DNA of 27,192 nucleotides from assembly GCA_027076405.1 (NCBI GenBank), contig JALTJN010000043.1:1-27192 (forward strand), in the 5' to 3' direction. This document shows positions 23,481 to 27,192 of the stretch, piece after piece (positions within the stretch are counted from its first letter, which is position 1; each line of letters opens with the position of its first letter). The DNA comes from Chromatiales bacterium. GTDB lineage: Bacteria > Pseudomonadota > Gammaproteobacteria > UBA6429. Both the position numbers and the translations under genes were made by a program. Under the pieces are notes generated by a model that worked only from the letters and a program-made list of their open reading frames with translations, did not search any database and was not told where the DNA came from.

Positions 23481-23876
23481 TTCATTTTCTTCCTTGCAAG
23501 GGTAATGAGACAACTCTACACCAACACCTGTATGAGCTACAGCTTCTATAAAGCTTGGAGATAAATAGTCACTATGAATAGCTGTATCTCGAAGCTCAAT
23601 ACCAAAGTCTAAAATAACCTCTTTTACGCCAGTAAATTTAACCATGCTTTGTATTTCTACGGTGTTTTTATTTAAAAAGGTACAAGCTTCTTTAGTTTGA
23701 CAATTGAATTCTGACATGTCAGCTTCACTTACTACAAAACTAGCACCAGATTCTTTTAGAGTAACACCATGATGTTGTTCTCCTATGTGCCAAGTTGAGT
23801 TTGGTATCAATGTTAATTGGGAAAGTAGTTCATCGATTTTTAATGAGCTACCAAATACCCTAAGCATACATGACAT
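23475..23876 (-). CDS. Cassette protein of unknown function
   Basis: 133 residues, soluble, with no signal peptide. It begins MSCMLRVFGSSLKIDELLSQ and ends with FGIELRDTAIHSDYLSP and AVAHTGVGVELSHYP, a pattern of small conserved cytosolic proteins that I cannot name. The ATG at 23874-23876 follows AAGGAAATATTG. The TAA stop lies inside the attC A core GTTAGCT, so the cassette supplies its own terminus. The start follows core GTTAGCT of attC B. Confidence 0.75.
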   Translation of the reverse strand: MSCMLRVFGSSLKIDELLSQLTLIPNSTWHIGEQHHGVTLKESGASFVVSEADMSEFNCQTKEACTFLNKNTVEIQSMVKFTGVKEVILDFGIELRDTAIHSDYLSPSFIEAVAHTGVGVELSHYPCKEENES

Positions 23877-23895
23877 CAATATTTCCTTTGTGAAA

Positions 23896-23982
23896 AGCTA
23901 ACGTTATAGCTCAGCTGAGAGTGAAAGTTGTGCGACGATAGGAGCACCACTTTCACGAATCAGCTGGAGCACCTTGTTATGT
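23896..23982 (-). repeat. attC site B
   Basis: 87 bp between AGCTAAC and GTTATGT. Its inner arms (AGCTCAGCTGAGAG and GAATCAGCTGGAGC) are shared with attC D. It terminates the 23977-24333 cassette. Confidence 0.88.
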
Positions 23983-24333
23983 GTTTTTATTAAATTCACT
24001 GTTAAAGTGTTCCCATGCATTCATGAATTGCTCTAAATTTATTTCTTCAAAGTCATTTTTATTTATTTCTTCATCTGAGTCAGTAAAAATACCATAATTA
24101 TTGCCTATTGGGGCTGCAACAATTATTTTGTTTTTTTCATTAAAACCAATTTCTTTTTGCGGGAAATTATTTTCATCTAATTCTAACCACCATAAGCGAA
24201 CATTGGTATAGAGATGCTCAAAATCTGGATTTGCTTTTGGTATTATTAAGTATAAGAATTTGACAAGAATATTTTTCCACCAATTAAGTTTAGGTATAGG
24301 AGTTGTACATAATGATGTTACAACATATTTCAT
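23977..24333 (-). CDS. Cassette protein of unknown function
   Basis: 118 residues. The N-terminal third is basic and hydrophobic (NWWKNILVKFLYLIIPKANP). The middle WWLELDENNFPQKEIGFNEKNKI resembles small SMI1-like or immunity-type folds only loosely. The C-terminus is acidic. There is no Shine-Dalgarno. The ATG overlaps (ATGA) the stop of a six-codon ORF beginning at the ATG inside the attC C core GTTATGT. The TAA stop lies in the attC B core. Confidence 0.7.
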   Translation of the reverse strand: MKYVVTSLCTTPIPKLNWWKNILVKFLYLIIPKANPDFEHLYTNVRLWWLELDENNFPQKEIGFNEKNKIIVAAPIGNNYGIFTDSDEEINKNDFEEINLEQFMNAWEHFNSEFNKNT

Positions 24334-24346
24334 GGTTTATTTTTAC

Positions 24347-24448
24347 ACATAACGATTAGCATAAGGGGCTTTTAAAAGAGAAGCGAGAGCGCCTCTTTTA
24401 AAAGTCCCAATGAGCGACAAGCGAATGTTCTTAATGCACTTGTTATGT
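24347..24448 (-). repeat. attC site C
   Basis: 102 bp between ACATAAC and GTTATGT, forming an inverted core pair. It is nearly identical to attC A in its central hairpin and right arm. It belongs to the 24452-24802 cassette. Confidence 0.92.
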
Positions 24449-24451
24449 GTT

Positions 24452-24802
24452 TTATTTATTATAGTTGAGTAAATCATACGATAACTTACCATTAAGTGAT
24501 TTCTTTTCAAGAAGGATTACTGAAGCCCCTTTTCTAAAGGGGTGGTTTTTTAACATTCTCGCTCGAACTACTTCCCCGCTTTCGAGTTTAACCACCATTA
24601 TAGGTTTGTTCCCTTCAAGAGTTTGATCTGCGATTAGTTGAAATGCAATACCTTTAACATGTGTTGTGGTTTGAGTAATGAAAGGGAGAAGTATTAATAT
24701 GAAAAATAAGAATACTCCTGCAACTAGAGCAGGAGTTGAATAGCTTTTTAATTTTCCGAATAATACTTCTTTCTGTATTTTTTTATCGATATTGGTTTTC
24801 AT
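24452..24802 (-). CDS. Cassette-encoded membrane-anchored protein
   Basis: 116 residues. A basic cytoplasmic N-terminus (1-22) precedes one transmembrane helix (PALVAGVFLFFILILLPFI). A beta-rich C-terminal domain (KPIMVVKLESGEVVRARML, GASVILLEKKSLNG) looks like a small barrel of SH3 or OB type, but I do not recognise the family. No Shine-Dalgarno precedes it. Its ATG overlaps (ATGA) the stop of a four-codon ORF starting in the attC D core. The stop lies 4 nt outside attC C. Confidence 0.72.
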   Translation of the reverse strand: MKTNIDKKIQKEVLFGKLKSYSTPALVAGVFLFFILILLPFITQTTTHVKGIAFQLIADQTLEGNKPIMVVKLESGEVVRARMLKNHPFRKGASVILLEKKSLNGKLSYDLLNYNK

Positions 24803-24809
24803 TTTTTAC

Positions 24810-24888
24810 ACATAACGATTAAGCTCAGTTGAGAGCAAAAGCAAGCGAAGCGCAGCTTTTGCGAATCAACTGGAGCGCCTTGTTATGT
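24810..24888 (-). repeat. attC site D
   Basis: 79 bp between ACATAAC and GTTATGT, the shortest in the array. Arms resemble attC B (AGCTCAGTTGAGAG and GAATCAACTGGAGC). It terminates the gene-less cassette 24889-25152. Confidence 0.88.
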
Positions 24889-25152
24889 GAAATTAATATT
24901 TAAAAAGAGAATATTGGTTTCACGGTTTTGGCGTTTGTTTTTATTGCTCTTTTTTCTTTTGATTTTAAATTTAGCATATTTATTGAAAAAAGAACTGAAC
25001 AATTTGTATTTTTAAACTACTTAACTTCGGGCTTAGGTGAAACAAAGGTTATACCTAAACCACTTAACTTGCCGAATTGGTAAACTTTAAAAAGAGCGAC
25101 TTCACTCGCACGAAATTAGAATTTACCTTTTTTAATTTTAATTTTTAATTAC
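24889..25152 (-). other. Gene-less cassette body
   Basis: 264 bp between attC D and attC E. No frame has a convincing gene; the best minus-strand option is a 25-codon ORF without a ribosome binding site. GCTCTTTTT near 24946 and AAAAAGAGC at 25089-25097 form a distant inverted repeat. AAAAAGAGCGAC at 25089-25100 also occurs in the two gene-less cassettes to the right. Confidence 0.6.
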
Positions 25153-25255
25153 ACATAACGATTAAAGTAAGGGGCTTTCAAAAAGAGAAGCGCAGCGCCT
25201 CTTTTTGAAAGTCCCAGTGAGCGGTTAGCGAACGATCTTGACTTGTTTGTTATGT
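25153..25255 (-). repeat. attC site E
   Basis: 103 bp between ACATAAC and GTTATGT, with the central hairpin GGGGCTTTCAAAAAGAG and its complement. It terminates the 25288-25878 cassette. Confidence 0.92.
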
Positions 25256-25287
25256 GTTTGTTTCATTATACTATATGGGTTGATTTT

Positions 25288-25878
25288 TTAATCATAAAAT
25301 ATTTGTTCACATAGATCACCAACTATCCCACAAACATTCTTTGTATCAATTGCTTTTTTAACCGGGTCAAATCTATAAGTATCAGATATTTTTCCAATTT
25401 GAGGATCAATATATCTTATTTGAATTAAGTAAGGCGTTGCACTTGGATCGATATAAACATGACCAGTTATCTTCTTTGTACCATGCTTTATATATGCTTT
25501 CCCATCTCGTGAGAAAGTTATAATATGACGAGAATCACCAAAATCATATTTGAATGATTTTACTCTCCAGTTAGAAACCACTTTTACAAATTCTTCATCT
25601 GCTAGCAGATATTTTGTTTGTATAGACCATGTATCTTCTGTCATTATGTCTGTATTAATATGAAACCAACCATCCTTTTTCCATGCTTTTGTTTTATTTT
25701 GAAGTTCTGTAGGAATGATTATTTTCCCTATTGATAAACTAATGCAAGTATCAGCGTCATATATATTCTCACATTCAACAGCTCTAGGATTATTTACATA
25801 TAAATAATTTAATTCCTTTGTCTGTGCAATCGTACTAAAAATTAAAAATAATATTAGGATTAAATTGTTGCTGTTCAT
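25288..25878 (-). CDS. Cassette-encoded exported protein of unknown function
   Basis: 196 residues with a signal peptide (MNSNNLILILFLIFSTIAQT), so periplasmic or secreted. The mature part is beta-rich with paired cysteines near both ends (VECENIYDADTCIS; NVCGIVGDLCEQ) that may form disulfides. The middle repeats strand-like segments (DTWSIQTKYLL, YIKHGTKKITGHVYID). I do not recognise the family. I chose the ATG at 25876-25878; an ATG four codons earlier lies inside the attC F core and is in frame, adding MCKK. There is no Shine-Dalgarno before either. Confidence 0.72.
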   Translation of the reverse strand: MNSNNLILILFLIFSTIAQTKELNYLYVNNPRAVECENIYDADTCISLSIGKIIIPTELQNKTKAWKKDGWFHINTDIMTEDTWSIQTKYLLADEEFVKVVSNWRVKSFKYDFGDSRHIITFSRDGKAYIKHGTKKITGHVYIDPSATPYLIQIRYIDPQIGKISDTYRFDPVKKAIDTKNVCGIVGDLCEQIFYD

Positions 25879-25886
25879 TTTTTTAC

Positions 25887-25988
25887 ACATAACGACTTAG
25901 GTAAGGGGCTTTTAAAAAGCGAAGCATAGCGCCGCTTTTTAAAAGTCCCAGCGAGTGGTAACGAGCGATCTTGACCTGCTTGTTAGCC
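25887..25988 (-). repeat. attC site F
   Basis: 102 bp between ACATAAC and GTTAGCC, with the hairpin GGGGCTTTTAAAAAGCG and CGCTTTTTAAAAGTCCC. It terminates the 25993-26331 cassette. Confidence 0.92.
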
Positions 25989-25992
25989 ATAA

Positions 25993-26331
25993 TTAACCAT
26001 AGCATTGTAATACTAACTTTATTTCTCTTATTGTAGCCCAGCTATTAGTATCAATAGTACCGATTGCTTTAACTTTGTATTCAGGGCAATCGCTTTCTTT
26101 TGCTGCTTTTGCTGCACATATTGCGATGTATTTAAATTGTTTTTTGTTATTGCCAATATTCCTTAGAAGTTTTTCTGAATTACATTTTCCGAGAGCAGTA
26201 GTAAAAATATAATCTGTTTTTTTAACGTGAGAAATTAATGATGCATCATTTTTAAAAAGGTTTCCGTTTTCAGCTGAAGCTAAGCTAGGAATTAAGATAA
26301 TAGCAATTATTAGAGTTTTCACATTTATCAT
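25993..26331 (-). CDS. Cassette-encoded small periplasmic protein
   Basis: 112 residues with a clear signal peptide (MINVKTLIIAIILIPSLASA, cleaved before ENG). The mature part is helical and lysine-rich and contains four cysteines (in LGKCNSE, IAICAAK, SDCPEY and LQCYG), which could form two disulfides. The family is unknown. The ribosome binding site is weak. The core of attC G before it is GTTAGCC, so there is no core ATG. The stop lies 4 nt outside attC F. Confidence 0.72.
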   Translation of the reverse strand: MINVKTLIIAIILIPSLASAENGNLFKNDASLISHVKKTDYIFTTALGKCNSEKLLRNIGNNKKQFKYIAICAAKAAKESDCPEYKVKAIGTIDTNSWATIREIKLVLQCYG

Positions 26332-26355
26332 TATTAGTGCTCTGAATTTATTAAT

Positions 26356-26457
26356 GGCTAACGTTAAAGTTAAACGGATTTTTAAAAGCGAAGCGCAGCG
26401 CCGCTTTTAAAAAGTCCGAGCCGTTTGGAAAACGGCGGTTTGAACGACTTGTTAGCT
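26356..26457 (-). repeat. attC site G
   Basis: 102 bp between GGCTAAC and GTTAGCT. Two nested stems are visible: GGATTTTTAAAAGCG with CGCTTTTAAAAAGTCC, and GCCGTTTGGAAAACGGC. It is about 95% identical to attC H. Confidence 0.92.
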
Positions 26458-26707
26458 GCTGCTCACAAGCTGAACATAAAAAAGCGGATATATTTGCTTT
26501 ACCTTTTGTTTTCTTTTGACCTTGTTCACTATACTCAAAAAGAGCGATATTTGACAGAGTATCGCTTCCTATACGGCGTTTATTTTTTTACTTTTAACTA
26601 CGATTGCCACGAAACAAAGTTGAACATATTGATAAAAGTAAATTTGCTTAATGTTTTTTGCAAGTTTTATTTAGTGTTGATAACAAAAACGCATAACTTT
26701 ATTGACC
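26458..26707. other. Gene-less cassette body, copy 1
   Basis: 250 bp between attC G and attC H with no minus-strand gene. A plus-strand frame is open, but it starts inside attC G and is not conserved in frame in the neighbouring copy. AGCGATA and TATCGCT (26543-26566) form a perfect 7-bp stem around TTTGACAGAG. It probably carries a non-coding or regulatory element, or none. Confidence 0.6.
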
Positions 26708-26810
26708 AGCTAACGTTATAGTTAAACGGATTTTTAAAAGTGAAGCGCAGCGCCACTTTTAAAAAGTCCGAGCCGTTTGGAAAACGGCGGTTTTAAACGC
26801 CTTGTTAGCT
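26708..26810 (-). repeat. attC site H
   Basis: 103 bp between AGCTAAC and GTTAGCT, closely matching attC G, including the GCCGTTTGGAAAACGGC stem. Confidence 0.92.
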
Positions 26811-27062
26811 GCTGCTCACAAGGTGAACTTAAAAAAGCGGATTTACTCGCTTTACCGTTTATTTTCTTTTGATCTTATTTACTATAGTTCAAAAAGAGCG
26901 ACATTTGACAAAGTATCGCTTCCTATACGGTGCTTATTTGTTTTTACTTTTAACTACGATTGCCACGAAATAAAATTGAACATATTAATAAAAGTAAATT
27001 TGTTTAATGTTTTTTACAAGTATTATTTAGTGTTGATAACAAAATGCATAACTTTATTGACC
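26811..27062. other. Gene-less cassette body, copy 2
   Basis: 252 bp strongly similar to 26458-26707 over its full length, with substitutions and several one- or two-base indels that shift every reading frame. The hairpin is retained at 26897-26920 with one altered pair. Frame-breaking indels argue against a protein. Confidence 0.6.
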
Positions 27063-27152
27063 AGCTAACGCTTTAATAACCTGACGTTTTTTCTTGCGGC
27101 CTGCCTTTTAGGCCGTAAGAAAAAATGGTCAGCGTTAATTTACTTGTTAGCT
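27063..27152 (-). repeat. attC site I
   Basis: 90 bp between AGCTAAC and GTTAGCT. The middle differs from the other eight (TTTTTTCTTGCGGCCTG paired with its complement around CTTTT). It terminates the partial cassette at the right edge. Confidence 0.85.
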
Positions 27153-27192
27153 GTATTTTCTTCATGTACTTTAAGCTGCTCTATATCTTTTT
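27140..27192 (-). CDS. Cassette gene, C-terminal end only (cut by window edge)
   Basis: Sixteen codons and a stop are visible (KDIEQLKVHEENTANK). The frame reads through the attC I core and stops just inside it. Position and strand match the other cassette genes. Nothing can be said about the family. Confidence 0.5.
   Translation of the reverse strand, partial: KDIEQLKVHEENTANK

Larger units (their letters stand above)
23379..27192 (-). mobile_element. Chromosomal integron cassette array (distal part)
   Basis: Nine structured attC sites flanked by GTTATGT/GTTAGCT-type core sites alternate with short minus-strand genes or gene-less segments. Every gene has its attC directly at its 3' end, the definition of a cassette. 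Orientation implies that attI and the integrase lie beyond 27192; none is in the window. Composition is clearly more AT-rich than the backbone, and most products match no family I know. Confidence 0.92.

Noticed and set aside
24889..25152. A 25-codon minus-strand ORF in the gene-less cassette
   Set aside because: No ribosome binding site, low-complexity lysine-rich product and nothing conserved to compare it with.
26425..27068. Two plus-strand ORFs of 98 and 88 codons in the duplicated cassettes
   Set aside because: Both begin in or at the edge of an attC site, run against the direction of all other cassette genes, lack ribosome binding sites, and the alignment between the copies has frame-breaking indels.
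23379..27152. CRISPR array suggested by recurring repeats
   Set aside because: Repeats are 79-103 bp, internally palindromic, variable in sequence and separated by 250-620 bp with genes; their ends are integron core sites, so they are attC.

Overview
The window reads as chromosome of a low-GC gammaproteobacterium with sulfur-oxidation capacity. The evidence is gene content: argH divergent from an AlgZ/AlgR-type pair, class I cyaA, cyaY, lptM-lysA, and a SoxY/SoxZ thiosulfate carrier pair. I cannot name genus or species from the sequence alone.

Layout. (1) 1-4471, minus strand: a membrane-protein start cut by the left edge, then what looks like one five-gene operon running from an AlgZ-like kinase through AlgR, a PQ-loop-like membrane protein and a DUF4442 hotdog protein to the chromate transporter chrA. 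(2) 4604-9882: argH, a convergent PAS plus degenerate-GGDEF protein, and cyaA. (3) 9887-12793: a DUF302 protein and a diheme cytochrome c fused to DUF302, behind a perfect FNR-type box, then a DUF938 methyltransferase and a serine esterase coupled to cyaY. (4) 13242-17501: soxZ, soxY, an NtrC-family regulator and its kinase. A sequence with sigma-54 consensus spacing lies just upstream of soxY and a cluster of half-sites lies about 90 bp further up, so this looks like a self-contained sigma-54-controlled sox module set between cyaY and lptM-lysA. (5) 17664-22339: lptM, lysA, a methyltransferase, DUF1304, a TlpA-like thioredoxin, an unknown exported protein, a frameshifted cytochrome b561-like gene and psiE.

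(6) From about 22450 to the right edge the DNA changes character: very AT-rich, small unknown genes all on the minus strand, each followed by a structured attC site. I count nine complete attC sites (23379-27152). This is the distal part of a sedentary chromosomal integron. No integrase is in the window; gene orientation places attI/intI beyond the right edge. The distal end (22457-23355) holds decayed cassettes. Two neighbouring cassettes (26458-27062) are diverged copies of each other without a convincing gene.

The most interesting observations are the sigma-54/UAS arrangement for soxYZ, the FNR box with a correctly spaced -10 before the cytochrome-DUF302 operon, and short ORFs that start on an ATG inside the attC core site and end at, or just before, the start codon of the cassette gene.
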